DNA of 64,000 nt from Callorhinus ursinus. Its lineage: Eukaryota > Chordata > Mammalia > Carnivora > Otariidae. Both the position numbers and the translations under genes were made by a program. The notes beneath the pieces are model-generated. The model was given only the letters and a program-made list of their open reading frames with translations, was not told the origin of the DNA and searched no databases. Every line of letters starts with the position of its first letter. The first letter of the stretch is position 1. Location of the stretch: the NCBI RefSeq assembly GCF_003265705.1, contig NW_020312827.1, positions 20,680,170 to 20,744,169 of the forward strand, read 5' to 3'. This document shows positions 33,100 through 44,174 of the stretch, one piece after another.

Positions 33100-35400
33100 A
33101 TTGAGTATATAAGGGCTGCTTGATTCCTAAATATGCCAGATAATTAGCTTTATTGATCTATCTATCTATCTATTATTTAAGAACATGGAAGCTGAAGGTA
33201 AGTTACATAATGAGATTTTAGTTCAAGCTAATTTCCATGAGCAGTCTTTTTAGATTTTTTTTCTTTCTTGGCATTGTTGCTGAAATAGTCATTTGGACAG
33301 TAAAACATTTTAATGTTTGGACATATAAAGTTTGGTGTCATTTTGTTTATGGTATATTAAAATTTATGCACTAAAATTTTCCATTGCCTCTTTTGTTTGG
33401 CAGTTATCCAGTGTTTAGGCAGAATATTAACATTAAAAGAAAGAAGTAACTTTTTATCATCCAGTACAAAACACTTTGAAGTAAAAAAAAAAAAAGATTC
33501 ATTACAAAGAAAGAGAGCACTATATGTATCTGTTTAAGTATACGGCTGTTACAAAATATGAGTTCACAGACTGAAAATCCAGTATAAATGTTTCATACAT
33601 GGTACAAGGAGCTGCTAAAATTGGAAAAGTTATTTAAGCTCCCCTCCCCCAAGAAAAAGTAAAGATAAAAACAATTTAAATATAATGCTAAATCTAGTCT
33701 TACATGGGAGGAGCTTTCTATTCACAGATTTCCAGTTTTGTGAATTAAACAGCTGTAGTCTCCAAATTATTCAGACCCAGTATTTTGGTGCAAGATCAGG
33801 AAATGTCTCTTTCTGAAACTAAACTGGCTGGCACACATATATAGTGATTGAAGGCATATTACAACTGAATGAGGAATGGAAAACAGTAAATTGGAATGGA
33901 ATCCATGGTGGTTAGTTAGATGCCAGGCACACTGGAGAGAGAAGGAAAGAGATCTGGGTCAATATTAGTCAATGTTACAATTTAAAGTGTGTAAAAACAG
34001 AGGCCATCTCAGAGCCTCTGAGAAGTATGAAGGTCATAAGGCACCCAGAACTGGGTTTTCTTTTTAATCCAATAACTGTATTTTGTTACTTCACAGGTCA
34101 GTCTCAATCAGAGCAAAATGGTGACTAATCCCCTTGGGAATAAGTCCATGGCGAATAAATCTCATAAATTCTAACCCATGTTTTGTATGCAGTGGTCTTT
34201 ATCTTAACTGATGGCAAAACATTCTATCATTTAGTCAAGAATACCAAGGGGTTAGGGAAGAAAATGAGGTGGAAGGTGAGGGATTCCCAGTGCAAATACT
34301 TGGTAGTATGTATACATAAAAAGGTAAAAAGAAGTCCTAATAAGCCAGTATCAGTATTGGTACTGTTTAGTATAACTTTTCGGGCTAATGGTCACCTGAA
34401 TATTAAATGAATTACAAAAGGTAATGGAACCCTATTTTTACTATCAAGAACACTGATTTCCTAGGACCGTTTTTTAAGTGCCTTCACGCAGGAAGCCTGT
34501 GCAGGGAACTGAAATGCAAGTGGTAAGGCAAGAATGTAGGATCAGGTGTGTTAAAAGAAATATCAAAATTAATTGATATTCTCTTTGCCTATCACAAACA
34601 TACCGACAATTTCCCATTTCTGAGTATTAATGGCCTCTGCTTTCTCCTGGCACGTTGCATCTTTTCCTCTCTCTGGTAGTTGTCTTTGCTATTTTCCAAA
34701 TATGCTTTCAGTTGCATACAACTTTGACATTTCTTTTTGGTTTATGAAAATAAACTCCCTCACTTGTCCAGACTACATTCCACGTCTCTCAAAATTCCTA
34801 GGGACAAAGAGAATTAGGTACTGTGAGTTCTGCCTTCTAAACAGAGAATTCTCTGTTCTGCGTGAAATGTTGCCATAAAGGCGGGATTTGCCTGAGCAGA
34901 GCAGGTCAATGCCTTTTGATTTATACTCCAAGACATGGACTTTTTTTGCCCGCTCTCTCGCAGCAGGAGGCCACGAGAGTTGGTGGGTCAAGGGGAAGTA
35001 TTTCAGATGTTAGTCATTACACGCAGGCCATGTGGTTACAGAATTTTGGCAGTGTTTTAAAAAGGGGGGGAGGGGTAAACGTTATCGTGCTGTCATAATC
35101 CGGTGGCTCGTGTTTCGTTTATTTTTTTCCATTTCCACCATCGTTATAAGTCACTTAAAGTACTAGTGGGCTAGTAGGTGACCGAACCTTGGGGAAATTT
35201 AAGCCCAGAGACTTCCAGCTGTACTGGTGGAGACAAGTCAGCCAGTTCAGGGGTTACTAATTCTGAAATGTGTTAACAGTGGGCCCAAATCAGCTTTCTT
35301 CCCGTTTAGGAAGACGTACACAATTTTGCAGGCGAAAGGCCGACCCTTCAGGAGAGCAACGAAAACCTCAGAGCTTGAAGTCAAAGACTAGCTCAAGCCC
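33100..35400. other. Sequence upstream of the GTF2A1 promoter, no gene seen
   Basis: Apart from a short TCTA repeat (33157-33174) and A-runs (33482), the stretch has no recognised repeat and no credible coding frame. It passes from AT-rich to GC-rich at about 35400. It may hold regulatory sequence, but nothing specific can be named. Confidence 0.5.
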
Positions 35401-35464
35401 CGAGATGACTCCGCATTTAAAACTCTGCCCCGAGTCCAAGCGCTCCCGGGGCCGGAAGCGGGAA

Positions 35465-35470
35465 CACGTG
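35465..35470. promoter_or_regulatory. E-box CACGTG, distal
   Basis: The palindrome sits in GGGAACACGTGACCGG, a USF/MITF/TFE-type context, about 520 bases upstream of the inferred start. A second copy lies at 35687. Predicted from sequence only. Confidence 0.5.
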
Positions 35471-35686
35471 ACCGGTCCTCCGCAGCCATTGCTAGCGAGG
35501 CAGCCGCCACCACCCCTTCCCTATTTTCTAGCTTCTCCAGCGCCGGGAGACGCAGAAACACTTGACAAGAGTCGGTCCCAGGTAACTTTGGACTGGAATG
35601 TCACCAGAACTCATGCCTTTTCTAGCAATGCTTTGCAAGTCCCTCACCCTAAAAGAGCTGTAGGACACTTCCGCCTGGGTGGCAAC

Positions 35687-35692
35687 CACGTG
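35687..35692. promoter_or_regulatory. E-box CACGTG, proximal
   Basis: In context GCAACCACGTGATCACGCGAG, about 300 bases upstream of the inferred GTF2A1 start. CACGTGATCACG contains an additional inverted half-site. Prediction only. Confidence 0.5.
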
Positions 35693-35812
35693 ATCACGCG
35701 AGACTTGGGGAGCGGGCAAGCCGACTTGACTACTCCAGTCCCCTGGCTCCGCCCGCCCAGCACTCTCCACGGCGCGTGACGACGCGGCCCACGGCGGCCT
35801 CCGCCCCGGCGC

Positions 35813-35824
35813 GCCTGCGCACGC
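35813..35824. promoter_or_regulatory. Possible NRF1-type site
   Basis: CTGCGCACGCGG approximates the palindromic NRF1 site (TGCGCANGCGCA), one or two changes from consensus, about 160 bases upstream of the inferred start. Such sites are common in CpG-island promoters. Weak evidence. Confidence 0.35.
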
Positions 35825-35953
35825 GGCTCTCGCGGTGTCTCGCGCTCAGCCCCGCCCACTTCTGCCCCCGCCCTTTCCGCCCCTCCCTCCCCCTCCGCCC
35901 TGTCTCTCGGCGGCAGCGGCGGCGGCGGTGGCTCGCGCAGCTCGTTGGCTCAC

Positions 35954-35962
35954 TATATAAAG
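35954..35962 (+). promoter_or_regulatory. GTF2A1: TATA box of GTF2A1
   Basis: TATATAAAG in the context CACTATATAAAGGGG, a near-perfect TATA element in a GC-rich setting. About 30 bases downstream puts the start near 35984, leaving a 5' UTR of about 360 bases. The transcript encodes a subunit of TFIIA, which stabilises TBP on exactly this kind of element. Confidence 0.75.
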
Positions 35963-35983
35963 GGGAGAAGCGGGCGGACCGGA

Positions 35984-36344
35984 CGGCTGGAGCTGCAGCC
36001 GGTGGCGGCAGCGGCGGCGCGGGGAGCGGCGACCGGTGGTGGTTTCCCTCCTTGGCGCGGGGTGGGGAGCCGGCAACGCCCCCCGGACCCCAGAAGGGTC
36101 GTGGCTTTTTTTTTTTTTAAGGGCGATTCTCGAGGTTTTTAGCTCTGGGAGGACTGCCCCCCTCCTCCTCCTCTCACCGCTCCCCTTTACTCTTTCAGGA
36201 TTCGATTTTGTTTGAAATTTTTACCCCCAATCTTGCGGTGGCTTGGGCCACCCTTCGGGTGTTTTGGTTTTGTTTTCTTTTTTGGTTTTGTTTTTATCTT
36301 GTTTTCTTGGGCTTGTCCCCCTCTTGTTTGTGTTGTGTGTGGAA
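35984..36344 (+). other. GTF2A1: GTF2A1 5' UTR (start inferred from TATA)
   Basis: GC-rich first half, then a T/G-rich half (TTTTGGTTTTGTTTTC) just before the ATG. No ATG occurs between 35984 and 36345, so scanning would reach the annotated start first. The start position is inferred from the TATA box, not from transcript data. Confidence 0.6.
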
Positions 36345-36374
36345 ATGGCGAACTCGGCAAATACAAACACCGTG
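36345..36374 (+). CDS. GTF2A1: GTF2A1 exon 1 coding part
   Basis: ATG in context GGAAATGG (G at -3, G at +4, a good Kozak match), then nine codons A-N-S-A-N-T-N-T-V. Donor GTG|GTAAGG at 36375, phase 0. It joins to P-K-L-Y-R-S of exon 2, matching the known protein. Exon 1 thus carries only ten residues. Confidence 0.96.
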
Positions 36375-36518
36375 GTAAGGACGTGGTTTGGTGGCCGGCG
36401 GGGGCTTCGTCCAGGCGGCAGCAACGGCCGGACCGGGCGGGGGCGGGGACGACGGCGGCGACTCCCGGCCTCTACTCTCCTCAGCCGCCCGCGCGGCCGC
36501 CGCCGCCGCCGCTTCCCG

Positions 36519-36918
36519 NNNNNNNNNNNNNNNNNNNNNNNNNNNNNNNNNNNNNNNNNNNNNNNNNNNNNNNNNNNNNNNNNNNNNNNNNNNNNNNNNN
36601 NNNNNNNNNNNNNNNNNNNNNNNNNNNNNNNNNNNNNNNNNNNNNNNNNNNNNNNNNNNNNNNNNNNNNNNNNNNNNNNNNNNNNNNNNNNNNNNNNNNN
36701 NNNNNNNNNNNNNNNNNNNNNNNNNNNNNNNNNNNNNNNNNNNNNNNNNNNNNNNNNNNNNNNNNNNNNNNNNNNNNNNNNNNNNNNNNNNNNNNNNNNN
36801 NNNNNNNNNNNNNNNNNNNNNNNNNNNNNNNNNNNNNNNNNNNNNNNNNNNNNNNNNNNNNNNNNNNNNNNNNNNNNNNNNNNNNNNNNNNNNNNNNNNN
36901 NNNNNNNNNNNNNNNNNN
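36519..36918. other. Assembly gap, 400 N
   Basis: Exactly 400 undetermined bases, 144 bases after the exon 1 donor. The left edge ends in CCGCCGCCGCCGCC-type repeats and the right edge begins GCGGCGGCGGCGG. Real length and content are unknown; translated frames crossing it are meaningless. Confidence 1.
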
Positions 36919-36955
36919 GCGGCGGCGGCGGCGGCGGCGGTGGCGGCGGGAGGGC
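36919..36955. repeat. (GCG)n trinucleotide repeat at gap edge
   Basis: About nine GCG units, with one GTG interruption, directly right of the gap. The left edge (36484-36512) carries the complementary CCG type. Such tracts often fail in sequencing, which probably explains the gap. Confidence 0.9.
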
Positions 36956-37619
36956 GGGGGCACCGGCGGGGCCTGGGGCCGCCGCGGGGCGGTCCGGGCC
37001 GCGGAGGCCGTTGGGCCGGGGCGAGCGCGCGGCCCTGGCCCCAGACCCCGGCCGCCGGGAGGGTGGGCGGATGGGAAGCTACCGCTTCCTCCCCGAAGCG
37101 GGCCCGGCCGCGCTGTCTAGAGAAGGGCACCCCGAGCAGCCTCGAAACAAAAACCGCGTCTAGGGAATTGGGCGAGTCCCTAAGACCCACAGTGGTCCAC
37201 TTCAATGCAGTGGAAGGTGAACGGCTACTTTAGGGGTTACTTGGGGTGTTTCTGGCGGTTGTGCTTAGGGAACCTTCACTGGGGCCATTTTATATTTCTT
37301 AAAAAAAAAAAAAAAAAAAGACGAAGGTTGAAAAGCACTTATCTCGGTTCCTTCCGAATCGGTAAAATGGCGAAGGGGAAGCAAAACCCCCATCGTATCT
37401 TCCACTAGCAAAAGCACCAAAGCAAACAAAAAAAGCTTACAGTGGTCACAGTGCCCCTGCTTTCGCCTTGAAATTTGCCTACTTCTTCCCATTTGTCCCT
37501 TTTTGGTTACTTGCGATCACGTAGGTTTGCAAAAAGCAGTCACATAAATAACCTTGTCCGTCACCAACGCAATGTGATCACTAGTCCACCCCACTCTTAT
37601 TTTTATTCTGACAATAAAA

Positions 37620-37960
37620 CACGTTTTTGCCCGGTCCCAAACGCCGCAGACAAGCCCGCGGCCGCCCGACTCCGTACCGTTGGCGACTCGGGTCGATCCA
37701 TCATGGCTGCGGCCGCTTACCCTGCTTTTCAGTCCCTGAGCCTTGTGGTCCTCCTCCCTTTGGCTGCCCTGTTTATATAGAGCCATTGCCGCTCTCTAAT
37801 ATAGACTCTGCCAGGATGGGAAGGTGCTTTTCAGGCCTACGTCACCGCCTCTCCATTTAAACACTAGATCCGGCTTTAAATAGTGAGAGCTGCTGAGAGC
37901 GGGGCTGGGAGGTGCGTGCTCCCGAGGCGAGAGGCAGGAGCGTGCAGAGCTCAGTTTATT
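37620..37960. promoter_or_regulatory. GTF2A1: Possible second promoter in GTF2A1 intron 1
   Basis: A separate GC-rich patch with GCGGCCGCCCGACTCC, a YY1-like ATCATGGCTGCGGCC, a TATA-like element GTTTATATAG (37771-37780) and a CRE-like TACGTCA (37838-37844). On the minus strand the TATA reads CTATATAAAC with the CRE half-site TGACGTA about 60 bases upstream, a classical order. On the plus strand TTTATATAG could serve an alternative first exon. Direction and activity are unproven. Confidence 0.4.
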
Positions 37961-40583
37961 TCTAGGTCCTTTCCTTACGCTGTAATTTCGCACCCAAAAG
38001 GGCAGCTTTCAGAGTCCCAAGTTTTTTGTTGTTTTGATGCAGCAGCTGGGGTTTCCTGTCTTTGTTAGGGGAAAATAGAATTGCTGTACCTTCTTTTTAT
38101 TTTTATTTTTGCTTTTAAAGAGAATTGTAGCTCAGTTGTCTAATCGTTTTTGTATTGGAGAATGTGTTACTGTCGGGAATTAAAAAAAATGCTTCCTACA
38201 TTAACTGTTAGCTGCAGGGTACTTTGGTAGTGTTCTGTTCTTCAAGTATTCAGAATATATGTTAGAAATAAAGCTTCTAATATGCCGTTGTTTTTCTATA
38301 TTAAGTGTTGGAGACACGAAGCTTTTTGAAGAAACAGTAAAGTGCCTAAAAGCCTCAACTAGGACCTTATGTCCACAGTACATTTATGTATAGGCGAATT
38401 GTGAGTAATGAGAGTAAGGAGGCTTAGTGCAAACTGGATCTCAAAAAAATTATAAGTTGGCAGTGTTTTTATTTCATTGGATATTAATATTCTAGATGGA
38501 AGTTAACCTGATTTACTTTCCAGTGTTCCCCCAGGGAACTAACACTTTGGAAAGGAACCTTCTAAATAATCATTAGATAGTGACTGTCATGGCTCTTCAG
38601 TTTACCAGTTTGGAATATCTGTGTTTTGAAAACCAGGACAAACCTAAATTACTCTGTATTTTGTAAAAGGCAAAAACTTTAGCTTAAGTAAGGTTTAGCA
38701 TTTTAAATAATAACTTGGAAATTGCTTATTTTAGGGAGTGCCTGTGTACCCCCATGCTTTTAAAAACATGAGTATTATGGGGGCTTACCAATTTATGAAC
38801 AGTTCTGCTAAATTATTCTTTGTGTATATGTCATGAAGAATACACATTTCCCTTTAGAGCTTTTATGAAATTAAATGGTCAACTTGTAGGTTAACTAAGG
38901 CGCATAAGCAAAATCCTAAAACAAGATAAATTCATTAAATAGGGAGCGCCAGAAGAAAGCAAGTTTTGTAGCTGTAAATGTCTGGATCTCCAAGCTGAAG
39001 ATTTTTAGGAGTGATTGACTTCAGAGAACACCAAACATCCAGTTTGCTGAAAAAATAATTTATGTCATCAACTTAAGATTCATAGTAACAATTTAAAATT
39101 ACACCTCCTCTTTATAGTGCATTAAGTAGTATTATTGGCTTAAAGAAAACCACTTTTTAAATGTTATTTTTGTAATTCATTGGTTAAATCACCATAGATA
39201 AAATGATAATCTATAGTCAGTGACAATTTCCTTATATGTAGGATCAGAATGTTAAAATAAGGAGGCCCTATAGAGTTTCACATTTTGCACATGAATAACT
39301 TAAAAGTTTACAGAGGCAGATTTGGTAAAATAAAGCAGGTTAGTGAATGGAATAGCAAAGGTGAGAACCCAGATATATGAATTGTTTTTCTGGTTATGAT
39401 GAAAAGGAGCAAATTTTAATGGTTGAGGTAAGTTATACAGAGGAACTCATTATTTGTAGTTTTGGCACTGCAAGAACACATTTTCTTAGAGGGTTCTCCT
39501 GTGATAACAATATTGCTGTTAGAGATGCTAGTGAAACATTTCTCTTTGAGGTTTGGTTATGAAAGCAAACCCTTGGTTTTATTGGGTAGTTCTTAAGGTA
39601 AGAACCAGTAGTTCTTACCTTAGCAGGCTATAAAACACAAATAATGACAAACATTAAAAGAAAAAGGCTGATAACCTTAACTGTGATAATGGATAGGATT
39701 TATAACAAGATAGCTCTAGTTTTATCACACTGACATGCAGACTTCTTGCTTAACATGTTAAAAATAGGTTGTGGGTTGGGCAAATTACTATTACCTTTTG
39801 ATTTTTAAAAAATACTTTATACTTTTGAAAGTGCTTTCACATTTATTCTCCTTTTATTCTTCTGGCAACCTTCTAGAAACAATCTTCCCCTCCAACCCTT
39901 CCCAAGTAATACCAACAATGATAGTAATAATAATTAGAAAAATAAACATTGAGGATGTCCATGATTCTATTTCATGGCATCGTCTGGGCAGTAGTTGAAG
40001 GAAAGAAATTCTGGGAAAGAAGTCAGTGTGCCTTGTTCATCTGGGGCTTTAAGACCTGTTATTGTGGGTATATGAACAGTTTAATGGTGTAGCTTAAAGG
40101 CACAGACTGGTTGACAGAAAATAGAAATTACGTGATTTTTAAATTAGATTGCAGATGTTATCAGGCAAATGACTGAAGGACGTAAGTTAAGGCTTAGTGA
40201 GGAGGTTGTGAGATCTAACAGAAGTCAAAGGAAAGAATAATAGGAACCAGATACTAGCAACCCATAAGGCTATTTTTTGGGTCACATTAGGTGTTTTGAT
40301 TATAACAACATCATAGGAAATTATAACTGGAAATTGTGTGGACCTTGTATATGTAAGGACTTAACTATATGAATTGTATTAGTCTTTAAGACTTCTTTTA
40401 AAATATGCAGTCATAAAATAATCCATTTTAATTGAAGCAAATGATGTTTGTTAGGATGGCCATATCTTTAAAGTTACATCTTCTAAAATAAATTTTGATT
40501 AGTTGGAAAAATGACTGTTGTATTATATTTAATTTGTTTTGAATATGTGAAAAATGATCTTTTTCTTTATTTTTCCTTTAAAG

Positions 40584-40685
40584 CCTAAATTGTACAGATC
40601 TGTGATTGAAGATGTTATTAATGATGTGAGAGACATCTTTTTGGATGATGGAGTTGATGAACAAGTTCTTATGGAACTAAAAACT
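40584..40685 (+). CDS. GTF2A1: GTF2A1 exon 2, N-terminal TFIIA helix
   Basis: Acceptor TTCCTTTAAAG|CCT, donor ACT|GTGAGT, both phase 0. The 34 codons start P-K-L-Y-R-S-V-I-E-D-V and end D-E-Q-V-L-M-E-L-K-T. This is the conserved helix that packs with TFIIA gamma in the four-helix bundle. M40 (ATG 40671-40673) lies here and would be the first in-frame Met if a different first exon were used. Confidence 0.97.
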
Positions 40686-40859
40686 GTGAGTTTGCCTCTT
40701 GTTATTTTAATAGTCATACTTTTTTTTTTTTTCTTAAAATACTCTCTTCAGCCAGAGACTGATCCATAATTTTTCCATGGGATGAGCGTTCAACTTTGCT
40801 GCAGGAGGCAGTATGTGGGTAGGTGAAGGAGGCTAGCTTTAGATAGCTCTACCATCCAT

Positions 40860-41015
40860 CCTTCCTCTGCTCTTAGGCACACTGTATTTCAGTTTCATTA
40901 TGTGTGATATGGGAATTGGTCAGACTTACCTTACAGGTTTGTTTTGAGGATTAAATATAATAATCATATGAAGTGCTTAGCACAGTGCCTGGTAATAGCA
41001 TTCACTATTACTAAT
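40860..41015 (-). repeat. MIR relic
   Basis: Reverse-complement order: ATTTCAGTTTCATTATGTG, CTTACAGGTTTGTTTTGAGGATTAAATATAATAATC, AAGTGCTTAGCACAGTGCCTGG. Lies just after exon 2. Confidence 0.75.
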
Positions 41016-41369
41016 GGACTATTAACATTGTATATTTATGGTCTTAATTATTTGACATACCTATAGTTTTGTTTTTTTCCCCTTTTTTTTTTTTATGGTC
41101 TTAACGTACCTGTATTCTAAAAAGTGTTTATGTTGTGGAGATGAAATAAGTGCTTGATAAAAGAATTTTATGTTCTTAAGTCTGATTTTTTTTTATGTGG
41201 GCCAAATATTAGGTTTCTGATGTGTTTGACATTGGGAGCTGGTTTTCTGTCTCTTGGATTTCTTTGGATTTAAGCAGAAATAATTAGATATTTTTATTTA
41301 GCATTTGTGTTTTCTTGGTGTTGTAATGACTCGTGAAATTATGGAATATTTTTGCCTTATTGCTCAGAA

Positions 41370-42208
41370 CAGTGGTTCTCAAAATAAGGTCTGTGGAGTC
41401 CTGAGGTTTCCCCACAGATTGTTTCAGTAGGTCCATGAGGTTGGCCAGATGCCCAAGTCTGAATAATCATAGTTTGTCATATTTTCAGTAAAAGTTGTAT
41501 TCTATGAAAAGTGGCCAGTTAAACTTGCTACTCAAATGCATTGAGTATTTTCCCTTGAGATAACTGCTCCATATGCACAGTGCTTTATGTATGCTTCCCA
41601 TTTTGATGCAGTGAATATTAAAAAGATGTGTACTGAAGAGTCAAGATGAGATCACTGTTAATATTAAGAAATGCTATTATTTGATATTCTTTAATGAAAT
41701 GTGTTAATATTTGGAATACTGCATAATTCACTGAACTTATATTTTCCAAATGACCACTGCATGATGTTGCAAAATCCCTTCAAAGTGAAAGATAAATTAA
41801 TGGATTTTAATATAAAAGTATGAAAGTTCATTGGTGTATGGTTTCAGATTCTACATTGTAGCTAACTTTAAAGAAACCATCACTTAAAACACTTCTTTTC
41901 CCAACTGTTTTAGGTGTGCGAAGACAGATTTTCTTCATGTATTCAACCAAAGCAATAAGATGGTTGTAGAAGCAGATAGGAGAATCCAGCTATTTTTCCT
42001 TTAAGCTATTTGTCACTAAATTTGATTTGGTTATTTTTGTTAAAAAATGTGTTGTTTATGTTAACATGATGGATACATTGCTGTTTTTAAATGAATTTGT
42101 AAACAAGAAACCCAACTTAGTTATAATTTCATAAAAGCTCTTAGAGGTTCTCAGTAATTTTTCGAAAGTGATAAAGGATCCTGAGACTCAAAAGTTCTAG
42201 AACTGCTG
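41370..42208. mobile_element. hAT-type DNA transposon relic with 8-bp duplication
   Basis: The left end is CAGTGGTTCTCAAAATAAGG. The right end AAAAGTTCTAGAACTGCTG is its imperfect inverted repeat (CAGCAGTTCTAGAACTTTT on the other strand). The flanks GCTCAGAA (41362-41369) and GCTTAGAA (42209-42216) agree in 7 of 8 positions, the duplication size of hAT elements. The 839-base interior has no usable frame. Family is not named. Confidence 0.8.
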
Positions 42209-42959
42209 GCTTAGAAATTGGGTATTGAGCTCCTTGAGGACTATGTACAAATAAGTAATCACAGTTAATGTTAAGAACATTTGTTTTGTTATCATTTATC
42301 TATTCAGTGGAAGTGTGGAGGCTGTAGTTTAGGAACTTATTTTAAATAAAGTGAACCTCTCCTTTATGGTGATGAAATCTATCTTAAGAGTATTTACGCA
42401 TCTGTGGGTAACTTCTGTGGAGTTTTTGATAAGAATCTGCTTGTGTGAGGAAGGAAAAATACATACATTTAAGTGAAATGAAATTTGTATTTACCTTGAG
42501 AGAAATGTAATGGTTATTAAAAGTGATGAGTAGGCATCCAAAAATACAAGTGAAAGAATGCCAACTCTTGAGGCCTGAGTTGGAAGAATGGCAATGTAAA
42601 CTGCTTAAATAGCATAAAGTATCTATCTCAGGATATGAATAAGAGAATAAGATTCCTTTGTGTTATGTAGAGCAAATACTTTGCAGTTTATCTTACACTC
42701 ATATAATGGTTGTCCTTGAAGTACTTTGACCTTATGTAGAAGATACAACATTTTTAAATGTAGAAAATCAGTTCCAAAGTCTTTAATCTACCCTAAATCA
42801 AACAAGTAGTCAATCCAGGTTGTTTGTTATCTACTCTTGTAGATAACAAGTGTGGGGAATTGATTTTTCCTACTGGTCCCAGTAGAATCGAGGGATTCTC
42901 TCCAAAGAGAAGGAGATGTCTTTGAGATTATAAATAGATCTACTTGTATTTTTATTACA

Positions 42960-43035
42960 TTTGACAGTTCAAATATATATTAGTGTAATATATATATAAT
43001 GTATATAATATATGAATATTATATTTATACATTGA
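42960..43035. repeat. AT-rich simple sequence
   Basis: A run of ATATATATTAGTGTAATATA and TATAATGTATATAATATATGA, partly palindromic. No gene signal. Confidence 0.8.
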
Positions 43036-43285
43036 TTTGTTTGATGGCTAGTTTTTAATGATAAAAATCCTTTAATGATAAAAATGAATACTTTGAATCC
43101 CTAGCCTCTGTAGAGCACAGTGCTTCGCATATGTGGTTGGTATTCAGGAAATATTTAATTAAATTAGTTAATAACAAACATGGCTCCAGAATCTAACAGA
43201 ACAAAGTAGTTTAATATTTTGCTGTTTTTCAGATGGAGCATACTCTTCTATTGTGGGTTGTAACTGGATTTAAAAATAAACTGTT

Positions 43286-43471
43286 GGGGTGCCTAGGTGG
43301 CTTAGTTGGTAAAGCAGCTGCCTTCAGCTCAGGTTATGATCCCAGGGTTCTGGGATCAAGCCCCACATTGGGCTCCTTGCTCAGCAGGGAGCCTGCTTCT
43401 CCCCTCCCTCTAACTACTACTCCACCTGCTTGTGCTCTCTCTCTATGTCAAATAAATAAAAGATCTTAAAA
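43286..43471 (+). mobile_element. can-SINE, plus strand
   Basis: The head GGGGTGCCTAGGTGGCTTAG is followed by a tail AATAAATAAAAGATCTTAAAA. Perfect duplication AAAAATAAACTGTT (43272-43285, 43472-43485). This is the first can-SINE after the SINE-free zone around the promoter. Confidence 0.93.
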
Positions 43472-44174
43472 AAAAATAAACTGTTACACTAAATTGAGTT
43501 TATGTTATTTTAATTCTCTGTACTAAATTTCTTCAGGATCCCATTAGAATTTCCAGAATGTGCCCTATCTGTGGTGATAAATGTTCTATATCTGTGCCCT
43601 CCAGTATGGTAACCACTAGTGACAGGTGGCTGTTAAGCACTTGAAATGTAGTTAATGGAACTGAAGAACTGAATTTTTAATTATAGTTAATTGCAATTTA
43701 AATCACCATGTGTGGCTGGTAGATATTGTATTAGACTCTATAGGTTTAGACATTCTTGCTAACAAAAACTAACATTAATTTTGTGTTTTATGGTTTACAA
43801 AGGACTTTGTCATTAGTTCTAGTCCCTTCCTCCCCACTTCTTGGCTGTTTCAGAGACTTTTATCAAAAATTTCACCACTGCTGCAAAGGATACAATGGTG
43901 AATTAGATGATGAATTAAGATGAGTAATGACTGTGCATGTAATTTGAAGTTTAACTAGATAATGCTGGAAGAGAGGCAATTAAAAAAAAGTCAACCCAAT
44001 TCTCAGAGGTTATCTTGAAACACTTTGGACCTACTTTAATGTATAAACTATGGGAGATAGAAAAAAACACCTAAAACATAGTTTTGATAGTCTTTAATCT
44101 GTATTTGAATGTAAATTGTGTTTTGGATTAGTGAGTAATTATGGGTGGGAATGACAGTCTACAAATACTGTTCA

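Larger units (their letters stand above)
35430..37160. promoter_or_regulatory. GTF2A1: CpG island over the GTF2A1 promoter and exon 1
   Basis: CpG dinucleotides and GC content rise sharply from about 35430 and fall after about 37160. The island contains many CCGCCC/CCCGCC Sp-type boxes (35850-35905), the TATA box, exon 1 and the 400-base gap. It explains several long open frames on both strands that are only products of GC richness. Confidence 0.85.
36375..40583 (+). other. GTF2A1: GTF2A1 intron 1
   Basis: 4.2 kb from GTAAGG to TTTCCTTTAAAG. It begins in the CpG island, contains the 400-base N gap and a second promoter-like GC patch at 37620-37960, then becomes AT-rich. No interspersed repeat was recognised in it. 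Confidence 0.9.

Noticed and set aside
35270..35779. 169-codon plus-strand open frame upstream of the promoter
   Set aside because: Low-complexity Pro/Arg composition typical of GC-rich DNA, no recognised domain, and overlapping frames on the other strand are equally long.
36243..36344. Hydrophobic signal-like in-frame extension upstream of the GTF2A1 ATG
   Set aside because: The frame is open, but there is no ATG and the leucine/phenylalanine richness comes from a T-rich 5' UTR. TFIIA is nuclear and starts at M-A-N-S.
36212..37233. Long open frames (281-306 codons) on both strands across GTF2A1 exon 1
   Set aside because: They run through 400 undetermined bases read as X and through CpG-rich repeats. 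Only the ten codons at 36345-36374 are real coding.
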